A stretch of DNA of 64,000 nt from Plectrocnemia conspersa (GCA_009617715.1 VTFK01000066.1:1116001-1180000); one strand, 5' to 3'; positions 24,079 to 36,103 are shown, numbered from the stretch's first letter. Made by a program: numbers and translations. The notes: a model not told the origin generated them from the letters alone.

Positions 24079-25080
24079 TTGTTGTTGTTGTTGCATAAAA
24101 ATACTACCAAAACGACAAAATATTGGTCATCGCACAAATATCAATTGCATTGGACCGAAAATTGCAAGATTTACGTGGAAACAAACAACGATTCGGTAAT
24201 ATTATTAGCAGATAATTTTCTTCAACCGTTTCCTGTTATATCACGTTCAACACCAGCTGATGAACTGAATGCGTGCTTAAAAACACCAAATTTGCGGAGA
24301 CACGTTAATAAATTTACATTTATGTCAATCATGTGTGTAAAATTGTAAAACAATGCTTCTGCCGAACGTTTGCAAAACAATTATTGGGTATTGGAAATGG
24401 CAAAATTACGATTGATGAATTAACAGCCTGCAATAAATATAAATTACCAACTGATTTTTACAGTATCACACACTCAAAATAAGACTTAATTCAATGCCTA
24501 TATCAGGGCCGGCCCTAGGTTATTTGGCGCCCCAGGCAAAAATTAAATTTGCGCCCCCCCCTACTAATACTTAATTAACTCGTTACATGAGCTCAATAAT
24601 ATAATTCAAATTAAAGTAAACTAATATTATATTTGACACCATATTATTTTTTTCGATTGTGGGAATTAAAGAATTTGTGGGGTTTTTTCATCGCAATTTT
24701 TTACGCGTAAAATAATCTAAAGAATGTAGTAGAGTGTACCAAAAAAACTAATATCAGATTATATTCTTTAACAATATTGTTTGATAATTTTAATTGAATA
24801 TTGCACCTTCATTTGGTATCACGGCGCCCTACAAGTCCTAGCGCCCCAGGCGACCGCCTGTACTGCCTGCCCCTCGGGCCGGCCCTGGCCTATATCAAGA
24901 TATCACACATGACTTTTGTAATTCATCAATTGTTAAGTGAACGTTCAATATTAGCTGCAAAAAGAGTTATTGTTAATTTTATTAATATCATCATTTAACA
25001 GGTGAAATATATACTTATAAATCAAGATGAAGCAGTAAATTATCCAACTTTAATTTTATTATCATTTATTAATCGGATTT
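24079..25080 (+). pseudogene. Helitron/PIF1-like helicase relic, interrupted
   Basis: The reading frame resembles the Helitron-type PIF1 helicase. SVILLADNFLQPFPVISRST and PADELNACLKTPNLRRHV match the family's DNFRQ-LPVIPRSTPADEINACLK region. After a frameshift near 24345, 'QLLGIGNGKITIDELTACNK' continues it. After the 24504-24887 insertion come HQLLSERSILAAK and DEAVNYPT, which match the family's 'HQWLSERAILAAKN' and 'VNYPTEFLN' segments. Stops, shifts and the insertion show that it is dead. The Rep domain and Helitron ends (5' TC, 3' CTRR hairpin) were not found. Confidence 0.75.
24504..24887. mobile_element. hAT-type non-autonomous element with 8-base target duplication
   Basis: The ends are CAGGGCCGGCCCTAGG at the left and the inverse of CAGGGCCGGCCCGAGG at the right, flanked by identical 8-base duplications 'gcctatat' (24496-24503 and 24888-24895). 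The CAGGG terminus and 8-base duplication are hAT hallmarks. Subterminal 'ggcgccccaggc' is also inverted. Length is 384 bases with no transposase. It inserted into the helicase relic, so it is younger than that relic. Confidence 0.9.
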
Positions 25081-25376
25081 AATCTTGCTTATTATGTTGG
25101 TTAATAATATTTAGAATTTTAATTGCGCAATTTTATTTTTTTGCAAAGAGAAATAAAATAAAATGAAATTTCTATTTACAATCGTGTTAAGACCAAAATA
25201 AAAAAAGTAAAAACTAGTGCGTACTGTCATCGACAGTTGACAGATGCGTCTCAATAGATCGCTCGCCTCTATCGCAATTTAAAATGGCAATCGTCTGCGT
25301 CGCGCGGTAAAACTTAGCCAAACCCTTGGCATTACCGAGCGTCCCTTCCGTGCGAGCGATCAGGCGCTAATTAACA

Positions 25377-28300
25377 ATGGAAATGTGTTTGAGAAGCAAC
25401 AATTATATACCATATGTATGCACGTCGCTACTGCTATTTATATGCTTTCCGTCGATTAGCACTCAGAACGTGAGTAGAATTGACGAACGCACGCGTTAAA
25501 CGCAATAATATTTGATTAACGTGCATTGACTCAATTTCAGTATGGCGAAACTAGTCATTTCAAGACAAAGCAGAGATTTATCCCCGCTCCCGTTTATCCG
25601 GACTCCGTGGATTACGCGGATAACAATCAGTACGATTACGTGGGAGCGCCTCAAAGCGACGCTTTAGATAGGAATACGTGGTCCATTGCTCATCAGCCGC
25701 AGTTGAATGTCAACGCCGCCATTAAAGCCCTCAATTACAGTAATTATATGTTTTACTTTACTACAAAACAAATTTATTACATTCCACACATTCCATCTTG
25801 CACTTGTATATTATTGTTTTTTGCTTAGATTTACATCAGTGTGACCTATGAACTTGTTTTGCAAACATTGCTAATTGTAAATATTATCATTTGTGTAGCT
25901 CCAGTTTGGGTTCCCGATTGGCCGTCGTCCGGTGTTACGTTGGGCCAAGTTTCAGCCGTAGCGATGGATAACAAAAACCGAGTTGTTGTTTTTCACCGAG
26001 CGACGAGAGTGTGGGATAGAACGACGTTTAATGAAGATAATAGATATTGGAATAGTAACGAGGTGGCAATTGATCTCCCAACTATTGCGATATTTAACAG
26101 TTCGACAGGCATTCTCGTCGAACATTGGGGACAAAATATGTATGTATATAATATATTTTATTTTTTTTAAAACTTTGGGAATCTGCTACTTCTTTAACCC
26201 TTTGGGTAGTGAGTTAATTTTACTGACTTTTCCATAAAAATTTTCGTTGTTATTTATTTATTATTATTTTATATTGCATTTATAGAAAATTATGTTTTAT
26301 TGCCTTAATTTATTGTACTACTTTTTTGTATTTGTATAAAATAATAATTATTTCAACACTTTTCTATTATTAAATTTCGTTAATTTATTTTGCATATTTT
26401 TATATATTATTTGGCTTTTGTGAATTTTTTTATATCGATTCAGAGACTAAATAAATATAAAATATTTTTTCCACTGTTAATTTATTTTCTACTCTTTAAA
26501 TTATTGCTATTATTTTCCATAAAAGTCGTTTATAGTAAATAAAATTAAAAAATATATAAATATAATGTTTTTATTTATTATTTTTAAGTTATATATGTAA
26601 ATATATAACTATTTGGGGTACCTCAAAACAGTGAGAGATCAACCACCGTACATGTACGGCAATACCGCTCAAAGGGTTAAAATTAGCACAATCCGTTTCT
26701 ATAACTTTTTGTGTAGCTTTAGTGAATCAATAATTACAGTATAATATAAAATATTCATTTGTATTTTTTGTTAGGTTTTATATGCCGCACGGGTTAACGG
26801 TGGATAGTAAAAATAACATTTGGGTCACCGACGTGGCTCTCCATCAGGTTATGAGGTTTACGGCGGGTCAACGAGAAACTCCTAGTTTGACATTGGGCGT
26901 GAGGTAATTAAATTTAGTATTTTAATTTGAAAATAATAATTTTTAAGGTACTGGTTGATTTTATACCGGCCATCAACAAGCTTGCATATGTGCACACGCG
27001 CAAAAGTCGTCTTAATACTCGACCGACCGACAGGTCATTTATTTATCGCGTATTTCGCGGGAACTTTTCGCAGCACAGAGTTATAACAAAAAAATATGAT
27101 AACTTAATTAAAAAACAAAAATTTATGAAACATTATAACTTGTATTGGTACACATGTTAACACTCTACCAACGGGTCGAGTAATATCTACCCGCTATGTC
27201 TGCTGCTGGTAATCCATTGGACAGGTAGTGACTAACTTTTATGACTTATAATGCTTAACGACGGGTTTGGTAGTATCTACCTGCAAAAACTAAAGCGTTT
27301 TGTGCTGCCACCTATGAATGAATGTTTATAATTTAACAAAAAAAGTATTTTAACCTATAAATATTTTTATTGCCACCGCTGACTTCCATGTGAGAGACCA
27401 TCAAAGAGTTCTTTATTTAAACACAGCATTGTAAATTATTTTTAAGCATCGTAAGTGTGACAAAGCTATAAACATAAAATTTTTAACCCATGGAAGACTG
27501 AAATATAATTTTATATATGATAAATTACTTAGTTTGGTGGTGCCCCTTAGTATCCCAACCAAATTTTATTCAGAACCATTTGTTTTATTGCTTGTTCAGA
27601 GAAATACATTAAATCATTAAAAATAAAGTTGAATATTACTTTAGTTTATATTCAATACAGATACACTACATTTTTCGTGGAAACAAAATTAACACATTTC
27701 AACTAATGTTCAAAACCCGCATTTTTTATTTTATTTATATTGAGTTTCAATATATGTTTTTTTTGTAAATATATTTTTAAACAAGAATAAAACAAACAAA
27801 ATTCGTACCAAACCTTTTTAAATTTAAATACTTTTAAAATTTAAACGGTAAGAACAGTGAACACCCCATTCCATGTACACACCAAAACAGGTTCTGTTTC
27901 GGTACGAGGCAGTTTGTTCATTCATTTTAAATGAAAATATAATTGTATATAAATAAATAAAAAGTTTTTTAGAATAAATTTGCTTCCCAATAAAACAGGA
28001 AAGTACTGAAAAATTTAATTTTCATTTATATTCTTCATGCAATGCATCATTTTTCGTGGAAACAAAATCAATGCATTTCGTCAACTAATCCTCATAATTA
28101 GAATTTTTTTATTTTATTTTATTTAAAATTTCGAAATGTTTTTATACTAGAAATAAATTTTTTTTTATGATTTTAATTTTGATCTTTTACGACCCATTGA
28201 TAAAATTATTTGAACATATGTACCAATACAAGTCAAAACATTTGATAAATATATATTTTTTATTTCAAAAGTTATCATATTTCACGTGGTGAAAAAGACA

Positions 28301-30162
28301 CGTCACGACTTTTGCGCATGCACCCAATTGTTTCAGTGTATGTGTGCAAGCGTGACAATGACCGGTATAAAATCAACCAGTACCATCTTTAATATCGATC
28401 AAATATCAACCAACTGATTGCATTGTTATAGGTTCACTCCCGGTAACGACGATTACCATTTTTGTAAACCCAGCGGAGTAGCGGTGATGACATCTGGTGT
28501 GTTTTTCGTATCTGACGGTTATTGTAATACGAGAGTTATTAAATACTCGGCGGAGGGTAAAAAAATCCTACAATGGGGTCGAAACTCTTATCACGGTATG
28601 TGAATATATAAGTTATGCTGAAAGTTTAAAGATGTCTAAGATATATCTAATCTAATACAGAAAAAATTATAACCATTGTTTGTGCTGTGCATGAACTGGT
28701 GCATTATAAAGGTGAAGCAGTGGGTGTTACAATTTCAACTCTAGATGACTTGACACATTTTGAAATTTAATATTAACTCCGGTATACATATTAAATTATT
28801 GAGAATTTAGAAGCTTCCTTTTAAAAGTATACTTTTAAGATAATAATGTTTTTGAATATCTAAAAGCTTTTGGCATGACTTCACTTTTTTCTCTTGAGCA
28901 TATGACAATATTTTTTTATAATTTTCAGGCGCTCCTCAAGTAGTAGCTGCTCCATATGCTTTTACTATACCTCACGCGTTGGCGTTGGCCGAAGATAAAG
29001 GTCTGATATGCGTGGCCGATCGAGAAAATGGTCGAATTCAATGCTTCCATGCAATAAACGGAACGTTTGTATCGCAATTCCACTCTCCGGTGATGGGCAA
29101 CAGATTGTATAGCGTCGCTTACTCTCCCATTAACGGAGGTCAGCTCTACGTTGTAAACGGTCGAGAGTACCCCGCTAGGCCCATCCGAGGCTTCGTCATC
29201 GACATCACGACGAGGAAGATCCTATCGCAATTCGGTCCGAACAACAAAGATTTCGCCAATCCACATGACATAGCCGTGACCAAAGACGGCAAGCAAATCT
29301 ATGTGGTGGAGTTAGATCCGTATAAAGTACACAAGTTTATAGATTACACGATAGTTGATGAGAAAGTAGACAAACCGAGCAAAGCGATCACCGTGACATT
29401 GGAGCAGGTCACTACGAACAAATCAGTAGTCACCAGCACTGCAACTCCCGTTAAACCGACGGCCACTATTGGTAAATCAAAATAAGGTTTTTATAATGTA
29501 GATTTTGTGGTATAATATATTTTTATGGTTTATGAACTTATGTATATATACATATTTTATTTAAAAGCTGGGATTCATCGTGATTTAGTCTTACTGTTCG
29601 ATATTTCGGTAATGATGCACCTGCCATGATCACTAATTCAAACAAAAACAAGGGGACCACAAGGGTTAACAATTAGTTTTCTTCGTTGACTGTCGAAATA
29701 TCGAATAGAAAGTTAATTGTGATAAATTCTCGCTTTCAAATTATATATGATACATACTGTTAAACTTTTAAAAAAATATATTTGTACATATATATTATCA
29801 TATGTTACTATCTTTCACTACTCTATTTATATGTATATATATATTTTAAAAGTTAGATCTTTACATATTTTTAAAAGTTAATTAGTTATAAGTAGACCTC
29901 TATGCACCAACTTATCACAGTTTAACGCACAAATAATTTTGGACATCGTATCGAATCAAAATTTAACAAATAATTTTCTAGAGGGACTCCCCCTTGTCGG
30001 TAACACTTGGGAGGATGGGCCGGCGTAGCGGGAGGAGTGGCCGGTGGCTTGGGAGCGGTTCTGCTGCTGCTGTTGGGCGGCGCCGCTCTTTTGCTCAAAG
30101 CGCGACACCGAGGAGGTACAAAGTCGATTCCGGAAACGGAATCCCTAGTAGATGATTGTTGA
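25377..30162 (+). CDS. Pal: Peptidyl-alpha-hydroxyglycine alpha-amidating lyase (PAL), membrane form
   Basis: PAL cleaves peptidyl-alpha-hydroxyglycine to the amidated peptide plus glyoxylate, the last step of neuropeptide amidation in secretory granules. Exons are 25377-25469, 25541-25739, 25899-26139, 26775-26903, 28432-28595, 28929-29471 and 30014-30162; all phases agree. The signal peptide is in exon 1 (hydrophobic TSLLLFICFPSIS). The catalytic beta-propeller starts near VWVPDWPSSGVTLGQVSAVA. It shows FHRATRVWD (family arginine), MPHGLTVDSKNNIWVTDV, SGVFFVSDGYCNTRVIKYS (family tyrosine), IPHALALAEDKGLICVADRE and NPHDIAVTKDGKQIYVVELD. The three histidines match the zinc ligands. The last exon gives a membrane segment (GLGAVLLLLLGGAALLLKAR). 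The start ATG is in good context (aacaATGg). The protein is about 505 residues if it ends at 30162. Splicing to a further tail exon at 32441 is likely, but the junction is unclear (see that entry). Confidence 0.92.
26198..26676. mobile_element. piggyBac-type MITE in PAL intron 3
   Basis: The element begins CCCTTTGGGTAG and ends with the inverse (GCTCAAAGGG). It is flanked on both sides by TTAA (26194-26197 and 26677-26680), the piggyBac target. Length is 479 bases, AT-rich inside, with no transposase. Confidence 0.85.
26947..28384. mobile_element. 1.4-kb non-autonomous DNA element in PAL intron 4
   Basis: The terminal inverted repeats begin GGTACTGGTTGATTTTATAC at the left, and the right end is the inverse. 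Inner stretches such as 'cgcaaaagtcgt' and 'tgcacaca'-type blocks are inverted too, giving arms of about 65 bases with gaps. TTAA-like bases flank both sides, but the right flank has a few extra bases, so target site and family are unsettled. Inside is a direct repeat around 'tttttcgtggaaacaaaat' (27670 and 28050). No coding capacity. Confidence 0.75.
29500..29960. other. Last PAL intron, noncoding
   Basis: AT-rich. It contains a loose inverted pair ('gttcgatatttcgg' near 29597 and 'gtcgaaatatcgaat' near 29692) and nothing else supportable. Confidence 0.4.
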
Positions 30163-31059
30163 ATTTTCTGCTTTTGATTATTTTTGTACGTTTATTTGTG
30201 CTTATTTGTATTTTGTTTTTATCTCTGTATGTTAGTTAGGCTTTTTATATTTTAAAAAATCGAACAGAAGTTTTAGATTACTAGATTATGGGAATCTATA
30301 GATTTCGATCGACATTAAAAATTTGACTGATAATCATGGTCCCCAAGCCAATTCGACATCCATATTACGTCTAAAATACGTTGTCAAGTTGCTTTTGAAT
30401 TTGCAATTGTAAATTTTTATCCATGCCATGTACTTTTAATGATTCCAAAAGAAATTTCCAATTCAAATATTGTTTTTTATGTTCAGCACCATTTTCGTGG
30501 AATGGCAAAATATGGTACAACTTTTTCCAAGGCTAAATTGCTTAAAATTTGAGGCACAAAAATGGAAAAGCACATCTGTTTTTAGGATAAGGCAATTCTA
30601 TGAATAAAACAATTCTATGAACTTCGGCCGCAGTAGGTATCACCGACAATTACAAAGACGAACGAACAAAACTAATTAATCTCGTAACAACGTCGGATAT
30701 TCTTGCGATCCCGGACCTCTCCAGCCCCTCTTCCCTTCTTGTGGGGGCCATGAATATAATATTTATGCCACACGCCAGATTTTAATATTTTTTAATGTTT
30801 CACGATTTCTGTCCACAATTGTAGAAAATAAAAGTTTTTCTTTAAATTGTGTATTTGGAAAAATCAATTTACAAGAGTACAATGTTATTTTCAAAATGAA
30901 AATACATATTTGATTTTTATCAATTAATGAAAAATATCACTTCGATTAATTAAATCAAAATCCAATTGGTGATCATTTATATTTATTTTATACGTAATTG
31001 TTTGCTATTTCCTAGATTTTTATGCCAAATTAAATTTTATTTTAATTAACTGTAATTAG

Positions 31060-31870
31060 TTTGTACGGCAATATTTTTTCCACAAAGATAAGAACTCCAT
31101 GTATATTTATATACGTAAATCAGAACAATTTATTTTATAGATATTTTTTTGTTTGTATATGGAATTTTTTACTGTTTTTTTTAAATATAACTATTTTGTA
31201 CAAAGATACTTTTATCAATAAAAATAAGATAAAACTCGACGTATATTTATATACGTAAATCAGAACAATTTATTTAAAACATTTTTTGTAGAACTTATTT
31301 TCTATTTTATTGATAAAATTACTTTGTACAATGAGATTTCTTTTCATAAAGATCAAATATAAGATTTTGATAAATATTTATATACATAAATCGGGATAAT
31401 TTATTTTATAGATATTTTTTTCTCTTTTAGAATTTTTTGATTGAATTATTTTGTTCCACAAGATTATTTCCAAAAAAATAAGATAAAACTTGTAAGATGT
31501 GTATTTATATACGTAAATTAGAACAATTTATTTTGTAATAATTTTTGTAGTAGAATTTTCGTTTTTTTACAAAAATAAAATCGAATTTTATATATAATTT
31601 TACACTGATTTTAGCTTATTTAATAAGTAAGAATATATTTATTTATGAATTAAATAAATAAGATAAAATTACAATCTGTGAAAACGTAAATCATGACAAT
31701 TTATTTGATAGATTTAATTTAGTAAAATTTCATTTCTTTTTTTTTTTAATATAAATACTTTATACAAGATTTTTTCATAAAAACAAGATAAACCTATGAT
31801 TTATATACGTAAATGAGATCAAATTATTTTATAGATAGATATTTTTTGTTTTGTAGAAAGTCTGTATTAA
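31060..31870 (+). repeat. Degenerate tandem repeat, unit about 120-150 bases
   Basis: The phrase 'tatttatatacgtaaatcag' followed by 'caatttatttta' recurs near 31095, 31240, 31374, 31503, 31680 and 31800. Each copy is followed by a T-rich arm, 'actttgtac' and 'ataagataaaa'. About six copies with divergence. Located between the PAL transmembrane exon and its putative tail exon. Confidence 0.75.
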
Positions 31871-32440
31871 ATTATATTATTTTTAATATAATCACTTTGT
31901 ACTAGATTTTTTCTGCAGAGATATGATAACTCAATTTATATTTCAAGTAACACTTCAATTTTAGCTGTCTTGTTTTTTTAATAATAAAGATTTAATTTAT
32001 TAAGGATAATTCAATGGTTTTAACACATTTTCTCAAAAAAAAAAACACTCGAAAACCATTTTCTTAAATTGCAATTGCCGGTATATTTTTACATGATTTT
32101 TTAGCTTTACAAATTTAATTTTAGTTAATTCAAGACAAACTGAGGAGAAGAGTGGAAAAAAGTACAATATCTAATAATAGAAAAAAGTAATGTAAATTGA
32201 GTTTTTTTTATCTTTATTAAAAACTATTGTAATATGTTTTTTGTGCAATATTTTGTATATTTATTTTTGCTTTTATTTTTGTATATTTTATTGTAAAACT
32301 TTTTTTTTTTATTCTGTATAATATTTATTTGCTTTATGTAAAATGCATTGTTCGCATTATATAAATTTATTATATAAACATTTGAGTCCGATGTAATCGA
32401 AAACAATAGGTTGTTTATCACCGCTGACGCCACGTAACAG

Positions 32441-32597
32441 AAGGCAAAGATGGGACTACGCCCCCGGCGCCCCAGACTTTAAACTTCGCCATCTCTTGGA
32501 GAGACCGAGAGGCGCCGGCTTTGAACGGATCAACACCGAAGAGAGCGACGAAGAGCCGACACCGGCTACGAGCATGCTCGCTCCTCAGAATGCATGA
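32441..32597 (+). CDS. PAM-type cytosolic tail exon, probable last exon of PAL
   Basis: A GC-rich open stretch follows the acceptor 'ccacgtaacag' and ends at TGA (32595-32597). The peptide contains RQRWDYAPGAPDFKLRHLLE, then RPRGAGFERINTEESDEEPT and ends SMLAPQNA. The GFxRhxTExSDxE pattern with an acidic run and a terminal LAP segment closely resembles the cytosolic trafficking tail of vertebrate PAM. It lies downstream of PAL on the same strand. Entry requires phase 2, whereas the best donor of the preceding exon (GAG|gtacaa at 30115) leaves phase 1. A weak donor at 30122 (phase 2), an unseen microexon, or a one-base assembly error would reconcile them. A second open frame overlaps this exon, but its peptide looks random. 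Confidence 0.65.
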
Positions 32598-32599
32598 TC

Positions 32600-34740
32600 G
32601 AAAGAAACGCACGGAAACATCAGTACCTAATGACATCACAACTTTTAATTTATGTCTCTATATCAACTTCTTGGTGCTCTACTCGAAAACATTTCGTTTC
32701 CTATCTGAACTGTCGTTATTTTATATTTTATCTATGTACATATTTTTATGGAAAATAATTTAAAAATACAACTGTTACCTGAATTTAGATTTATATGTAT
32801 AATCCTTTATGTGTGAAATTTTATTCAAAGTACAAAATTTTATGTGTTAAATTATTTATGAATTAGCGTGACGTCTATTTAAAAAGCTTATTATATAAAT
32901 TAAAATAAATCATGCATCAGAAGCCATTCGGTGCCTTCATTCCTTAAAATATATACTTTACTTCCAGTGATTTTTATTTTTTTACTCTGTTAACTATATT
33001 TTATATTTTTATATTATTTAATTATGAATACATTCCTTGTTATACTATCGAACAAATAAATTATTAAAACTGATTTTTAATTTCATTATTATTTAATAAC
33101 TATTTTAAATAAAAATAACATACATATAGATGATATATATATAATATGATACAAATTCCTGTAAAGCAAGGCAATAATTTGCAATCAAACGTTTTAATAG
33201 CATCCGTCAGTATATACAATCTATGTGTATTTGGTATAAAAGTAATAAATGTTTATATGTTTAAGGGTTTGCTTGTATGACATAAATTTATGATGAAATT
33301 TGTCATAAATTTTATATAGTCCGTTTAGTTTGTGAGTATAAAAAATAAATTATTTATCATTACAATTTTATAAAAGTATGAATGTGGAAATATATTATAT
33401 ACATCTTGAATAAGACAGTATTCTAAAAATATGTGTATTTAATGTGTTGTAGTTTATGCTTAGGTATATTTTTCCATATAAGCTTTAAATTTATGTCGTA
33501 TCCAAATATCGTCAATATAACATATTTTATTTACAAATCCAATATTATGAATAACTATAAAAGTCAATGTTATTATATATTTGAAAAATATCCATATAAT
33601 TTAACTTTTACTATAACGTTTCTATATCTGCTACTATATTCGCTCATTTTGATTACGATTTTTCAATACTTCGCGTTTTGTGATCTTTGAAGGGTAAAAT
33701 ATAAATATTTATGACATATCTATGTATGTAAATTTCTCAATGTGTAAAATTATTTTTGATGAACTGTCAATTCTACGCTACGTTTTTTATTTTATTTTTT
33801 TATATATACATAATTTTAATGATGTATTTAAAATATATACGGGGCGGTGTTTTGGTGTTGAATTGACGTCTATTGGGTTTTTGACGTTACGCATTTATTG
33901 TACAATGTATATATTATTGTATCTTATATATGTGAATATAAAGTATAAATAATCAATTTTCTTCTAATTTTACTATTAAATAATTAATAAAAAAACATTT
34001 TGGATTTCTTCAATTGGCTTGAAGTAATGAAGTCCAACTAAAATAGTTTGTTGGGCCAGATGAAATATTGCTGATCTATGGTGGGCCGCACATATAAAAA
34101 AAAATAATCCAAACATTTTATTACTTAATGATTAATGCCACACATGGTATTTTTTATATTGATTGCATCACAATCGAATGTTATCACCAGCCCACCTGTT
34201 TCAACACTTACTTTATATTATTTATTACAAATGTTGTAATGGCCAAGAAATGTTTGGTATAGACCGAGCGCAGAATTCTCGCCCGGTTTTTCGTGTACTA
34301 CTGGTTTCCGCACTGCATGGACGCAGTGGTGAGCCTATGTATAATGAAACGTAGAAGTGAAATAAAACAAGTATTTTTTATGGTCCTTCGATTGTAAATT
34401 ATTCGAAATAGATACGTATTCAATCACTTTTGGGAATTCATGTTAGATTAACAGCGTTTGCTTCATCCCACCTGTCTCATTGTGACTAACCTTATGACAA
34501 AATCTCTCGATACAGGAATACAAGTAGATCGTTTTTTTGATATTTCGTGTAATTAGGAAGTAATTACTTTTCACATTTACGTTTGAAATTATTATTTGTT
34601 ATAAAAGCAGTAATAACAAATTTTCGTTATTTATAGTACATATCAAATGTGTTAGATTAATCGGAGTGTAATGAAAACACAGAACATCCGTATAAGGTAA
34701 ATATGATATAAACATTAGTTTATGATAAATATATATTATT
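32600..34740. other. AT-rich noncoding, PAL 3' flank
   Basis: This includes the putative PAL 3' untranslated region. The short open frames are AT-driven and look random. No polyadenylation site can be chosen with confidence. Confidence 0.4.
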
Positions 34741-34744
34741 TTGA

Positions 34745-34862
34745 AGGAAACTTTTTATTTATCAAAGTCAGGGCATGTTTAGAGCTCACGTCCTCTATTT
34801 TCGCCTTCAGATGATTCGCCCAGTAGTACTCATAATATTGGATGAAGACGCACGCAAACCTA
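34745..34862 (-). CDS. Orphan exon-like ORF, function unknown
   Basis: On the minus strand, a good acceptor ('ttttattaccag') is followed by an open frame: NHRFACVFIQYYEYYWANHL, then KAKIEDVSSKHALTLINKKF, and a stop. Amino-acid composition is protein-like and GC is above the flanks. It could be a terminal exon whose partners lie upstream on the minus strand, or a transposon scrap. The family is not recognised. Confidence 0.25.
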
Positions 34863-35369
34863 TGGTTCTGGTAATAAAATTACGCGTATCGTGTCTTGTT
34901 TGTCATAGAACTGTGTCAAATGCATAAAATAATAAAATGGCCGGATTGCTAAGCATTTAGAATTTTTTAATTTATCATTTTTATATGTTATATGTTTATC
35001 GATGTATGTTTTATTTAATGTTATTTAAGTTTAATATTTATAGATATGTTTTTGTCATTTATTTTTCAATATTATTATTTGTAAAGAAAGAATGTAAAAA
35101 AATATATTGTGTTTATTACGAAAGTTTGAGAAGCCTCGCGTGCTTGACATCTCGGGTCTGAATAGGAACTGCATTTGTGTGCGTGCATAAACAATGACAA
35201 AAAGGCATAGCATTGTCTAGTTCTAGACTCGATTAAAAATATTTCAGTCTCTTGACAGTTAACGTCTGCGGAAAGTAACCAACAATATTTTGCTACATAA
35301 ATAAATTTAAAACTTTATTTTTTATCCTTTTATTTCCCAAACATTGGTTAAAAATTGCAATTTACCGTA

Positions 35370-35860
35370 TGCTATTTAGTGTTGTGGTGTTTTTGGTCGG
35401 CTAGTTTATTTTGGAAAACGATGTAGGAGCTAGAAGTCCGGGTCTTGATTTTTATATAGAGGTATCGGTGAATCATGATCCTGATCCGTGTCGGAAAGGT
35501 AGCGTAGTCAAGATATCTGCGACGTTCAAGTCGATCCGGTGAAGTGTCGACTGGTGTTTTTGACCCCATATTTATGTTTCGGCCGGCTTCTCTGATTGGT
35601 CGATTGATCTGCGTACTTGATTGATCGAGGATGAGTTATCGAGCGATTTATTGTTACAGATCGCTACAGTGTTATCGATGACACAGATATATAGTTAATT
35701 GCGATTTTTAATTGACGTTTATGGAATAAACCCACGCACGACAATAAAAAACTACATTTTAAATTTTAAAATGAATTTATTTAGCAAAACATTGCTGGCC
35801 ACTTTCGCAGACGTTAGAGCAAAAACCAGAACAAATTAAGTTTCTGAGCGTGGCGCCGAT
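35370..35860. mobile_element. Transposon debris, including half of an inverted-repeat element
   Basis: The right part (35730-35862, 'aacaaattaagtttctgagc' then 'gtggcgccgatataatt') matches the right half of the element at 39243-39435. The GC-richer stretch at 35440-35660 is coding-like in composition but has no recognised product. Confidence 0.45.
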
Positions 35861-35880
35861 ATAATTATATATATAAATTA

Positions 35881-36054
35881 ATAGTTATTAGGAAATTTTA
35901 AATAGTATAATTTATACTCTGCTTTTAGAAATATCTTTTGAAAAATCGATTAATTAACAAATACTCAATAAAATAATAGTTATTAGGAAATTTTAAATAG
36001 TATAATTTATACTCTGCTTTTAGAAATAGCTTTTGAAAAATCGATTATTTAACG
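35881..36054 (+). repeat. Two-copy direct duplication upstream of BLOC1S5
   Basis: Units 35881-35959 and 35976-36054 ('atagttattaggaaatttta' through 'gaaaaatcgatta') are nearly identical at a 95-base period. The second copy ends about 50 bases before the BLOC1S5 start codon, so it overlaps the likely promoter or 5' untranslated region. Confidence 0.85.
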
Positions 36055-36103
36055 AATTTTTGTTACTGAAGTGACTCGATGTAACGAGAAACGTCATTGG
36101 GAA

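Noticed and set aside
31060..31870. CRISPR array
   Set aside because: The repeats are long, diverged and AT-rich, without uniform short repeats and unique spacers, and the genome is animal.
32521..32763. 80-residue protein in another frame of the PAL tail exon
   Set aside because: It runs into low-complexity AT-rich sequence, and only the chosen frame matches the PAM tail.
33433..33952. Hydrophobic plus-strand ORFs resembling small membrane proteins
   Set aside because: Rich in Phe, Ile, Tyr and Leu because of AT content; no start context, splice pattern or family similarity.
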